Assembly (NCBI GenBank): GCA_037903475.1 | Contig: JBAJFG010000434.1 | Span: forward strand, 1-64,000 | Source: Ancylostoma caninum | Taxonomy: Eukaryota; Nematoda; Chromadorea; Rhabditida; Ancylostomatidae | Length of the DNA: 64,000 nucleotides | Direction: 5' to 3' | Made by a program: the position numbers and the translations under genes | Part shown: positions 55,037 to 64,000 of the stretch, one piece after another | Layout: each line of letters opens with the position of its first letter | Position numbering within the stretch: the first letter of the stretch is position 1 | Notes under the pieces: generated by a model | What the model was told of the DNA's origin: nothing | Databases searched by the model: none | The model's input: only the letters and a program-made list of their open reading frames with translations

Positions 55037-55878
55037 TTGGGATTGGAATAAGTTTCCTGGGTTTTTCATGAGCATACAAACCACTATTTTCCATGAACAA
55101 TGTCAATTACAAGCACAGGGCAGCTTCTCACCTCCATGTCTACGAAGAATTGCCTTGTTTGGGACGACTCATTTTGCAGCCTGCCACCACAACTCTTGGA
55201 TCACAATTCATGAAATGAATAGGTGACTAAACAAAGTATGATGTATATGGCTGCATCAGACCTGTAGAGTCGGCAATAAAAATCGTCCACATCCGAGTAT
55301 CTTGCTCTTCTTTTCGGTGGAACTTGCGCAGAGAAATTGAGCATACCGAATGTGAACGACAACCCCATATCGGGCACTTTAGAGTTTTTCAAGGAACACA
55401 GTAGCAAGACGTGGATCTTGTCAACAGTTAGCACAAGAGGTGACTTTTTCTTACGTTTTAATCAACTCTAGCGGATGATCTCCTCCATGTCTCACCGGTT
55501 AGGCTGCCGAGACGAGAAGCAACTTCGAAGCAAAAATCGCCTTGTCTAGAGCGGATATACGATTTCTGTGCTGTCTTTCCAACAATAAAAGCTTCTTCTG
55601 CAGACGTTATTGATATCTCTAGCCACCTCAACCACATTCGATCTATCATTGAAGTCGAACGGCAGGCGGTAGGGGGAGGTTCAGTCTTGTCGCCTTGGAG
55701 GGACACAATTCACACAGTAAACAACAGGTTAAAACCACAATTGAGTGAAGCAGTTGTGTTGCCAGTGAAGAGCACATCAAGACCTACAAGAGCTTCATGA
55801 GGCCAATCAAGCGATGATCGAACCTCTATTAAAAAACAAATTGAAAAAAAAATCGCACGGACTTACTCTCCAACCCAG
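55037..55878. mobile_element. Mariner-like non-autonomous element
   Basis: 842 bp between TA (55035-55036) and TA (55879-55880). Left end TTGGGATTGGAATAAGTTTC, right end GGACTTACTCTCCAACCCAG; same family as 42006-42700 and the element starting at 1702. No intact transposase. Confidence 0.8.
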
Positions 55879-56111
55879 TATCTAAACTACCAAGAGATTC
55901 TTGATGTTCTTACACGCTGTTTATAGAAAAGTGGTCGGAAGCAGTGGGCAAATTCAGCCCCAACAAACTATCACGACTACTCTTTTTAACCGTTAGAGCA
56001 TTACTTAGTGGTAGTATTATTTTGTGGAGGTCGGAATAGTTGCGAAACAAAGATTCAAAAACTGGCACAAAATGAATTCGACATTGTTGGATGCAGATTG
56101 TTCCCTTTCAG

Positions 56112-56144
56112 ACGGAGATGGCAACTATTCGGGAGGACCTAGAG
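56112..56144 (+). CDS. 33-nt exon, type a (first copy)
   Basis: Acceptor TTCCCTTTCAG, donor AGAG|GTGAGT. It encodes an 11-residue block, DGDGNYSGGPR (first codon split). Confidence 0.6.
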
Positions 56145-59100
56145 GTGAGTTGCTGCATTTAATTTCTTGGAGAAGCTAGCGATAAAATTGAAGAGACTAT
56201 GCCTCGAACATTTTGTGCTCTCGCTTTATTTTTTCTTTCCGAGAACAAAGAGCCCTACTATTATTCTGTGGGGTTCAAAATATTAGTGAAACACGGCTGC
56301 AAAAAGAATCATAAAGTGGAATGCGACTTGATCACATGCAATGCTTTCATTTTCAGGTGGAGATGGTGGTGGTCAACGGCCATACGGAAGTAAGTTGCTT
56401 CTCATGATTTTCTAGAAAATCTAACATTGCAGAACGAGACAGTCTCGTGCATGTAAGAGCGCTGAGTATCGAAGTGGTCCGAAGCAGTGGGCAAATTCAG
56501 CCCAACAAACCATCACGACTAAGAGGTGAGTTGCTGCATTTAATTTCTTGGAGAAGCTAGCGATAAAATTGAAGAGACTATGCCTCGAACATTTTGCGTG
56601 CTCTCGCTTTATTTTTTCTTTCCGAGAACAATGAGCCCTACTATTATTCTGTGGGGTTCAAAATATTAGTGAAACACGGCTGCAAAAAGAATCATAAAGT
56701 GGAATGCGACTTGATCACATGCAATGCTTTTATTTTCAGGTGGAGATGGTGGTGGTCAACGGCCATACGGAAGTAAGTTGCTTCTCATGATTTTCTAGAA
56801 AATCTAACATTGCAGAACGAGACAGTCTCGTGCATGTAAGAGCGCTGAGTATCGAAGTGGTCCGAAGCAGTGGGCAAATTCAGCCCAACAAACCATCACG
56901 ACTAAGAGGTGAGTTGCTGCATTTAATTTCTTGGAGAAGCTAGCGATAAAATTGAAGAGACTATGCCTCGAACATTTTGCGTGCTCTCGCTTTATTTTTT
57001 CTTTCCGAGAACAATGAGCCCTACTATTATTCTGTGGGGTTCAAAATATTAGTGAAACACGGCTAGAAAAAGAATCATAAAGTGGAATGCGACTTGATCA
57101 TATGCAATGCTTTTATTTTCAGGTGGAGATGGTGGTGGTCAACGGCCATACGGAAGTAAGTTGCTTCTCATGATTTTCTAGAAAATCTAACATTGCAGGA
57201 CGAGACAGTCTCGTGCATGTAAGAGCGCTGAGTATCGAAGTGGTCCGAAGCAGTGGGCAAATTCAGCCCCAACAAACCATCACGACTACTCGTTTTCATC
57301 GTTAGAACATTACTTAGTGGTAGTATTATTTTGTGGAGGTCGGAATAGTTGCGAAACAAAGATTCAAAAACTGGCACAAAATGAATTCGACTTTGTTGAA
57401 TGCAGATTGTTTCCTTTCAGACGGAGATCTCAACTATTCAGGAGGACCTAGAGGTGAGTTGCTGCATTTAATTTCTTGGAGAAGCTAGCGATAAAATTGA
57501 AGAGACTATGCCTCGAACATTTTGCGTGCTCTCGCTTTATTTTTTCTTTCCGAGAACAATGAGCCCTACTATTATTCTGTGGAGTTCTGTGGAGAGTTGC
57601 TGCATTTGAATACGGGAAAAAGCTAGCGGTGGAATTGGAGAAACTGCCGCGTGTTATCGAGTTTATATTTGTCCTTTTGTGAACAAGACGCACTAGCATT
57701 ATCTTGATCGGAGTGAAATCTTAACCGTAGAGTTCCATAAAAGTGAGGTCAGGTTTTGTTATCAGCCAATTATTTTCAGAAGGAAGTGGTTGCAACCCGG
57801 CAAAGGCGTCTGAAAGTGAGTTGATGTTTAATATCGTCTATCCGAAACGACGAGTCCGCCCACGCACACGGAGATCGAGGGGCGGCGCCGCCGCCACGGA
57901 TGCTGTTGGCTGCCACGTCGTCCACGTCACAGCCAAATCATTGGTGGATATCATGAAGATAACCATGAAACGTGATACGCAGATCAGGGATGATGACGTG
58001 GAGCGCTGACAAACGTGGCAGCTTCTCGATCCCTGCGTGCGTGGACGGATTCATCGTTTCGGACAGATTATATCAGCATTGGTTACGATTCGTAACTTCG
58101 AATCAACCCACAGATACCGACACACACTGTCAGCTCGTCTCAAATGTTAAACGAACATAAAGGTTCATTAATGGCTTGAGCCATCTGAACTACAACATAT
58201 GTCCAACAGTGCCATCGCACACTTGTTTTCCATGTTTTGGACTTATCGTGCCCTACGACGTGTTTAGACGTGAATCGCCACGGCAGGTCATGAACTACCT
58301 GCAAGCAAATCCTAACTCGTTCGTATTTCTATTTTCTGTATTCACATATCAGGACATGCAAAGTTGTTGCTGTACAATAATGAAGCATAGTTGTGTGCAC
58401 AACATTATGAAGAGAATGATCCCCATTACATCATGCACTGAACGTGAACAAAACTCCAGAATTCCAGTCTTTTTGAACAACTATGCTTTTCGAGGTTTTC
58501 AACTTCATCGTCAGTGATGGTTACAAAACGATCACTTTGCTGCTTTAGCGAACCTAGCCCTCTGGTTTGTATAACGGGTGAAATAGGAATATAAATAAGT
58601 CAGACATTGTTTGCAAACTGCTGCGAAATCATGCTTTACAGTGGTTATACATGTCTGAAAACGTCGTTGGACACTTTTGGTCGACCAGACTACTTCATTA
58701 ATTACCTCTTTAGGAACTCCAACAGCAATCGTGAATGCAGCTGTATTGCACGCAGCCGTGCCGCGACGATGCGGTAGCGAATGCAAGCCTGTTCACATGA
58801 ACAGGCGCGTGCGACTTCCGCGTAGCGCTTGTCACGAGCGTCAAGGGGCCGCGATGATGCGCCTGAAATGCAGCACCACTATTTCACGAATTCGTCGCGA
58901 GTTTCTCTCTATCCCACTGTTGAATTTGAGCTTAGTCCCCACAAAATCCAGGAATTTAGCAAAATCTCACACACGCAGGTTTGACCGAGAGCTACCTCTA
59001 AAAAAATTCCGGGATTATGAAGTGGAAATTTGTATAAATCAAAATTTTAGAGATAGGATACTCTCTGCTAGTCTACGCTAATATGATAGAGATTCACGCA

Positions 59101-60109
59101 ACAGCAAGTCGATTAGACACAGCCTGAGCATGCAAACCACACATACCTTCTTACCTGTGTGACCGCATGTTGAGATCGCGCGTGAGTGGGCAGGTTCTCT
59201 TAACCGGAGGGAAATTCGGTGTTTCTTAAAGGCAGTTTGTCAACTCGTTTCGTGAGCTGAAAATACCAGCAAACTCTAGACCTCCTCGTCACGCTAATTC
59301 CAGAGATGTACGTCAAAGCTCATAAAAATGACGGAGACCCCGTTTTCGTCATTTTCCGAAAGCGCAGCTCACGGACCCACCTAGGCGGAGCGGTCCGTGA
59401 ATGTGCTGGCTGCCCGCCACGTCTGTAATGTTGGCCAACATGTCTAGACATGTCCGATCGATGAGACAAACGGCTTCACGCGTCCACTCGGCTCGAAAAA
59501 CTGTTACAAATCCCCTCCCAAAAAACGTTTAACAGTAGGGTTTAAAGACCTTTTTCTAAAATTTCAGTTATACCATTGGATTCGGCGTGTCGAAAAGATT
59601 CAGAATCTGGTAAGAGCTCAGACACGAAAACGGGGTGACACACTGCCTTTAAAGGCGGTGTCCAGGCCAAACCTCTGAGCTTGAGTGCTCATTAGATTAT
59701 GATAGCGGGTCGACTCTATAGGCAACTGCCAAAGTTTCAGCGAAAAAGTCGCAGAAATAAGCGAGATATCCGCCTTAGATCCAGTACCCAAACCCACCTC
59801 CAGTGCCCAGCCCGCCCACCCGGCGTCTGCCATTTCACGCGTGGAATTGGTGTGACGTGGAAAATAAGGAATTGGTGTAACGTGGAAAAGCATCGTTGGA
59901 AAATATGATTGTGGCGGCGTTTCTCTACTGTGATTGTTTCATCTCCGTGTATGCATTTCAAGTTTGCGTATGTGTTCTAAACATTCAGGTACTGTTGCTC
60001 AACACTCCAGCTCTTCGTTTCAGATGATCCTGGATCTACGGTTTACGGGTCTATACTTGGGGGAGTGTTCCACGATCACATTACGGAGGTGGTTATTCAC
60101 ATACTATAG
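56112..60109 (+). CDS. Micro-exon gene, 3' part (Gly-rich short exons to a stop)
   Basis: Exons: 56112-56144, 56357-56389, its copies 56740-56772 and 57123-57155, 57421-57453, 57780-57815, 59568-59609, and terminal 60024-60109. Internal lengths are 33, 36 or 42 nt, all phase 1-1, with TTTCAG acceptors and GTGAGT/GTAAGT/GTAAGA donors. Products: DGDGNYSGGPR, GGDGGGQRPYG, GSGCNPAKASE, IPLDSACRKDSES, then DPGSTVYGSILGGVFHDHIT to TAG. No signal peptide or start was found between 51863 and 56112, and the entry phase matches the exons at 46.4-51.7 kb, so this may be the 3' half of that gene. Unrecognised family. Confidence 0.55.
56357..56389 (+). CDS. 33-nt exon, type b, copy 1
   Basis: Acceptor CATTTTCAG, donor CGGAA|GTAAGT. 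It encodes GDGGGQRPYG with a split glycine codon in front. Confidence 0.6.
56740..56772 (+). CDS. 33-nt exon, type b, copy 2
   Basis: Identical to the copy at 56357, including both splice sites, 383 bp downstream. Confidence 0.55.
57123..57155 (+). CDS. 33-nt exon, type b, copy 3
   Basis: Identical exon and splice sites, 383 bp further on; the surrounding intron differs by a few bases. Confidence 0.55.
57421..57453 (+). CDS. 33-nt exon, type a (second copy)
   Basis: Acceptor TTTCCTTTCAG, donor AGAG|GTGAGT. It encodes DGDLNYSGGPR, differing from the first copy at one residue. Confidence 0.6.
57780..57815 (+). CDS. 36-nt exon
   Basis: Acceptor TTATTTTCAG, donor GAAA|GTGAGT; phase 1-1. It encodes GSGCNPAKASE. 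Confidence 0.55.
57816..59567. other. Intron with one doubtful exon
   Basis: At 58714-58773 a 60-nt phase 1-1 segment (acceptor CCTCTTTAG, weak donor TGCG|GTAGCG; TPTAIVNAAVLHAAVPRRC) could be an exon. The rest has no recognised feature. Confidence 0.3.
59568..59609 (+). CDS. 42-nt exon
   Basis: Acceptor AAAATTTCAG, donor TCTG|GTAAGA; phase 1-1. It encodes IPLDSACRKDSES. Confidence 0.6.
60024..60109 (+). CDS. Terminal exon
   Basis: Acceptor CTTCGTTTCAG; two bases complete an Asp codon, then DPGSTVYGSILGGVFHDHIT and EVVIHIL to TAG at 60107. No AATAAA is seen within 200 bp. Confidence 0.55.
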
Positions 60110-61572
60110 ATCGGGCAGCGAAATATTTTGATAATCAATCTCGACCTTCACATCAATTAGTTACCATGATACCAAGAAACGGCGAAAAAGAAAAACTTAT
60201 TTTGTGAAAAAGACAGCTTCTGCATACATTGCCGACAACAGCAATAATCGAAATATACCTCTTCTTGTTAAATCTTGTCAAAAAGTGCTATAGCAGTGAT
60301 ACGTACCCCTGAAGGAGAACGAACTGACTTATTGAAGCTAAAACTGAGACAGCGAACGGGCGCTATCGAGGGCCGTCGGACATCTCATCCGAATCAGTTA
60401 AGAGGGGTCTCAGAAAAGGGTTTTTCTGAGGGTTTTTTGATCTGGTTTCGTATCTGGAATCAGGGAGCCAAACTGGCATAGGAACCACAGAAACCGAATA
60501 CTCGAAAATTTTGCCTGGACACTGCCTTTAAGCGCACTTGTGTGGCATCCACGCAGCACCCTGTATTACTTAGGTGGCACTGGTCTGTGCCATGTATTGA
60601 AGGGACCCAGTAGATACACAGTGTCTGCACTTATCTACTTACCGAATTACTCAACTTGCTGGCGGAAGTGGATGGAATGTGAATCCACGCCCAGAAGCGC
60701 TACCAGCGTTGACAAAGAAATATGGTGGGGAAAGGGCCATAACCCACGCAATAACTCAGTTCCACGATCCATCATTTCGAATCGGTAATTTCAACAGCTC
60801 TGAAGCATTAGAGACGTCCCGTTTTCATCTCTTCAAACTTTCAAAGTTATCTTTACCGATTACAGAAATGCTGCAAACGCTAAGTAGTCACTCCCTTCAA
60901 TGTGAGTGTGCGTAGCTGTCAGCAGAAGCAGCATAGCATTCGCATTGGGCATCATATGCCAAGCCCCTTTTCCGACAGGACCCAAACGCCTGCTCTCTAT
61001 TGCCTACCCAGACAAACTTTCGGAACTTCCGCGGGTGACCTAACGGAAGTTCCGAACTGGCGCCGCGGAAGTCCCGAAATCGAACAAGAGTGACGTAATA
61101 AGTAACACGCCCATTATAATCAATCATAATTGGAGTACTAAGGTAAACTCGGTCAACATAGAGTGATGAACGCCTCCACGCGCCCTCGCACCTGAAGTCG
61201 TATGATCATGAACGCCACCACAGTTCGTTCCACCACGTAGCACATATTTTACCTCTGGTGGCTTCACTTTCTGAAGATAAGCCTCAACCAGGTTTGCCCT
61301 CTGACTGTGCTACGCATCTGCGTCAGGTTTCAAAATCAATGATAACATGGGAAACTCCCTTTTTGGTAGAAATCTGTCAAGTTTTCGAATTTATGTGGAT
61401 AATCCCAGGCGTACATTTATCTGACACGAGCTTTACCCGAAATTCGACATTAAGGATGTCATTATTGGGGCATCCTGAAGTAAATTTCGAGGAAAAAAAA
61501 GCGTAAAAATTTTTGTATTTTACCATGGCTTCTTATTTGGCTAGCCGAATTCACTCAAGAACATATCACTAT
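60110..61572. other. No firm gene; short palindrome-bearing repeat piece
   Basis: About 61005-61085 is an inverted piece of the left-end repeat (CTTTCGGAACTTCCGCG, the reverse complement of the motif at 223-240). An open stretch at 60680-60910 (NPRPEALPALTKKYGGERAI...) is unrecognised and lacks clear splice sites. Confidence 0.4.
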
Positions 61573-63471
61573 AAAAATTGGACGAAAACATGTCATTTGA
61601 TCTGTTAGTTTCTTGGATCATTCTATCTACCTCGAAGCTCCGCGGAAGTTCCGAGACTACTTTTTTCTCTGCGTCTCCATTAGGAACTTGCTCGGAACTT
61701 GCGCGGAACTTCCAAAAAATCGACCCGAAAATCGGGCTCCAATAGTAAATCAGGCTCTGCGGAAGTTCCGAAAGTTTGTTTGGGTAGAAAGCCCGTATTG
61801 TAATACTAGGTAACACTATTAGGAAGTTTCTTTCACGCAGCGACTATGTAGTGGAAGTAGTTCTGGAACCTATCCTAAATTACCGTATGGGCAATATTGG
61901 TATGCGTGGACGTCCTAGAGGCTAGAAGACCGTAACGTGTTCATTACGACGGCGGCTTGAGAAGTCCCCGGAAAAAACCACCCATGAGTTACTGTTTTTA
62001 AAATATTTTTTATGATTGTGTGTTGAGGAAAACCCGATTTGATATGGCTATAAGTGTTAAATTGATTTGACAAAAAAACTTGATTTTTGCACATCATTGA
62101 GGTCGGGCAACTTCAACCCTCCCAGGTAGAGATGCATGTGAAAACCGAGTGGTCAAAAAAATTTACGAAAAAAAACGCAAGCAAGCTAAAAGCTGTCTGG
62201 GTGCTGATTTCGCAGTCTCAACATATTCATGTTTCACCCTTAATTTCTAAATTTGGAAAATTAAACCGATCTGCGCGCAAACAATGACCTATGTGAGAGA
62301 ATCCGAAAATGCTATCGCACTAGAAATTGTAGACGAAATCCTTGATATGGATTCTGCAGAAGGCCAATAAACATGAGCAAAATCGAGAAAGCTCTCATCT
62401 TCTATTTTGGGCCATTAATTAATATTTCAAGGAGCTGGTTATGTCCAAGATATCTTCTCAAAAAATCGGTCCGCATTCACTCAATTTCGAATAGAATCGC
62501 AACCCAAAGTGAACTCCAACAAAGATATTATTTTAAATTTTCGCTTCCAAATGAAACGATTTTGAGCCAAAATCCTCACGAAAATTATTCTCAGCGCTAT
62601 ATGATTGTTACAAAATTTTTGTCAGGTCTCTAGATTTCACCTTTTAAACTAATTCCAAACATGAAAATGCCATTTCATTGAAATGGAGTGGTAGTGGCCT
62701 CTGTTTTTGATGGTGCTGAGAGCATTTTGGTAAACGTCGGAATAAGTACTACCACGCAATTATAGACAATATTTGAGTGAACATTAGAATTGGAAACTTG
62801 AGAAACGCGCCTAAGCGTAACCCAGAAAAAAATTTCGTATCTGCACGAATGTGTAGCCACCCAATCAAAAGGACTCAGTTGGCAAAATGTTGTAAAAATA
62901 GTGATAAAAATGTTCAGTATTGCCGATTTTCATTCATTGGCACCTGGTGCTTTTATCTGTTGTAAAAGCTCAAGATCTCTCTCCCTCAGAGGAAATCATG
63001 TTGGAACGGAGCGTCTATCTTAGCCGTATACTGAAATTTATAGGACTTCTAAGGAGAGAATCGAAAGTTTTAAAGAGATGCGACCACATGATTTGAGCTT
63101 CAAGATGAGTGGGCTAAAGAATTGATTATTGAATGTATCCGATCTGTTCCGTTCTCATTGTCATTCCCGAAACTTTTCAACCCACCCCGCAGATGCTCAA
63201 ATGAGGAGACGCTTTGCTATTTGGGTGGGGAGGTAACTTCGTGCAGTTTTCCATGCGCATAGAAACCGCTATTTTCCACAAACAGTATCAATCACATTGC
63301 GTGATTTACAGAGCACCTTTCCTCTTCGATTAATGCTGTCAAAGGCAAGGCAGCTTCTCATCTCCATGCCAATGAAAAATTACGTTGTTTGAAAAGACTC
63401 ATTTTGTAGCCGGAACTATGACTCTTTGATCAAACTCCACGGAATGCGTTAGAAACTGAACAGAATAAGTA
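61573..63471. repeat. 1.9-kb dispersed repeat, copy 2
   Basis: Direct repeat of 1-1953. It includes the mariner-like left end (TA at 63218-63219, element from 63220) and stops at the TA at 63470-63471, where another mariner-type element has inserted. Confidence 0.85.
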
Positions 63472-64000
63472 CAGGGTGCGTCATAAATATTGACGCACTG
63501 AACTTATGCTGTAAAAAAGACAACATCCCGAAAACCACTATATATGCATATCCAAAATGAAGGTCATGTCTTAACGAATACAAAAAATCCACTCCTGTCC
63601 GGAGAGCGCTCTCTCCTTGTAAAAGCAGCCACGAAGATGTCAGTAGAGAATATTGCCGATGCGCCGCAACTGAAGTTCGTCCATAATTCTTCCATGTTAT
63701 AAGACGGGTAAGCTTTAGGAGAACCATTTTCCTATGGAAAGTAGGGCAGGTCTTGCTCTCCAAGTATCACATGAAAGCATGTCCTTGTTCGCAAGTCTTG
63801 TCGTGTTCCCGCCAAAGAAAGGCATCTATGTTTTACTATAGGAAATTTTTTCCTTTCATCGTTTCTCATTCAAGCAATCTTCTGAGGGCTCATTTTCTTG
63901 CTTATCTTGGTTCCCATCACAAGAAGAATTCACAGGTACTTTGGCAGGGTTTGGCTATGGTGCAAAAGACAAAAGTGGTGCGGGCCCAGTTTCAAAAATC
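63472..64000. mobile_element. Mariner-type element, copy 2 (cut by the window end)
   Basis: It begins CAGGGTGCGTCATAAATATT after TA and is the reverse complement of 9763-10580. It interrupts copy 2 of the 1.9-kb repeat, whose other copy retains the empty TA. The right end lies outside the window. Confidence 0.8.

Larger units (their letters stand above)
56138..57290. repeat. 383-bp tandem triplication containing one micro-exon
   Basis: The block AGAGGTGAGTTGCTGCATTT ... through the 33-nt exon and its downstream intron recurs with period 383 bp. Copies are nearly identical. The junctions ACTAAGAGGTGAG show that type-a exon sequence was lost from the extra copies, leaving type b only. Confidence 0.9.

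Noticed and set aside
55201..55434. Mariner transposase N-terminus on the minus strand
   Set aside because: The frame starting LTVDKIHVLLLC looked faintly transposase-like, but no helix-turn-helix or catalytic motif could be confirmed.
60679..60915. Possible conserved exon NPRPEALPALTKKYGGERAI
   Set aside because: Open in more than one frame and lacking acceptor and donor signals; no family recognised.

Overview
This is eukaryotic, nematode-type DNA. Introns are short, many acceptors end in TTTCAG, exons are tiny, coding density is very low and DNA transposons are everywhere: at least seven TA-flanked Tc1/mariner-type elements, a hAT gene, a PIF/Harbinger-like element, Helitron-like elements, a jockey/CR1-type LINE and a gypsy remnant. 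A degenerate class II tRNA-like sequence with a CCC anticodon also fits a nematode. A strongylid (hookworm-like) or other rhabditid worm is my guess. Nothing bacterial or viral was seen.

Layout. 1-1953 is a dispersed 1.9-kb repeat, present again at 61573-63471. 5487-7038 and 8046-9182 are two Helitron-like elements carrying ~60-bp minisatellites. 7443-12461 is a secreted-protein gene (signal-peptide exon, 4.1-kb transposon-filled intron, three further exons, AATAAA at 12539). 13140-13634 holds minus-strand exons of an unrecognised gene; 13879-14535 is a Harbinger-like MITE; 15190-15337 is a second signal-peptide start; 15481-15751 is a Tc1-type MITE; 15941-18645 is a broken LINE. 18650-25130 is a 6.4-kb satellite built of the same minisatellite as the Helitron-like elements, followed by an exact 512-bp tandem duplication. 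27190-31958 is a BED-finger/hAT transposase-derived gene. 32145-34748 and 35055-36695 are two more Helitron-like elements in the opposite orientation, the latter beside a LINE fragment. 39540-40292 is a minus-strand gene end. 41514-42790 is a decayed Gln/Asn/Gly-rich repeat exon split by a mariner element.

The most interesting object is at 46369-60109 on the plus strand: a signal-peptide exon ending in phase 1, followed by about fourteen very short exons (33, 36, 42, 48 or 90 nt), nearly all phase 1-1 and flanked by good splice sites, ending in a stop codon at 60107. Because every internal exon is symmetric, any of them can be skipped or duplicated without breaking the frame, and one has been copied three times in 383-bp tandem repeats. 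This resembles the micro-exon genes described in schistosomes, but here in a nematode-like genome. It may be one long gene or two neighbouring genes (46369-51863 and 56112-60109). Its introns hold a mariner element, a long foldback, a palindromic AT-rich tract and a gypsy remnant. All exon models are by eye from splice signals and reading frame; no transcript evidence was available.
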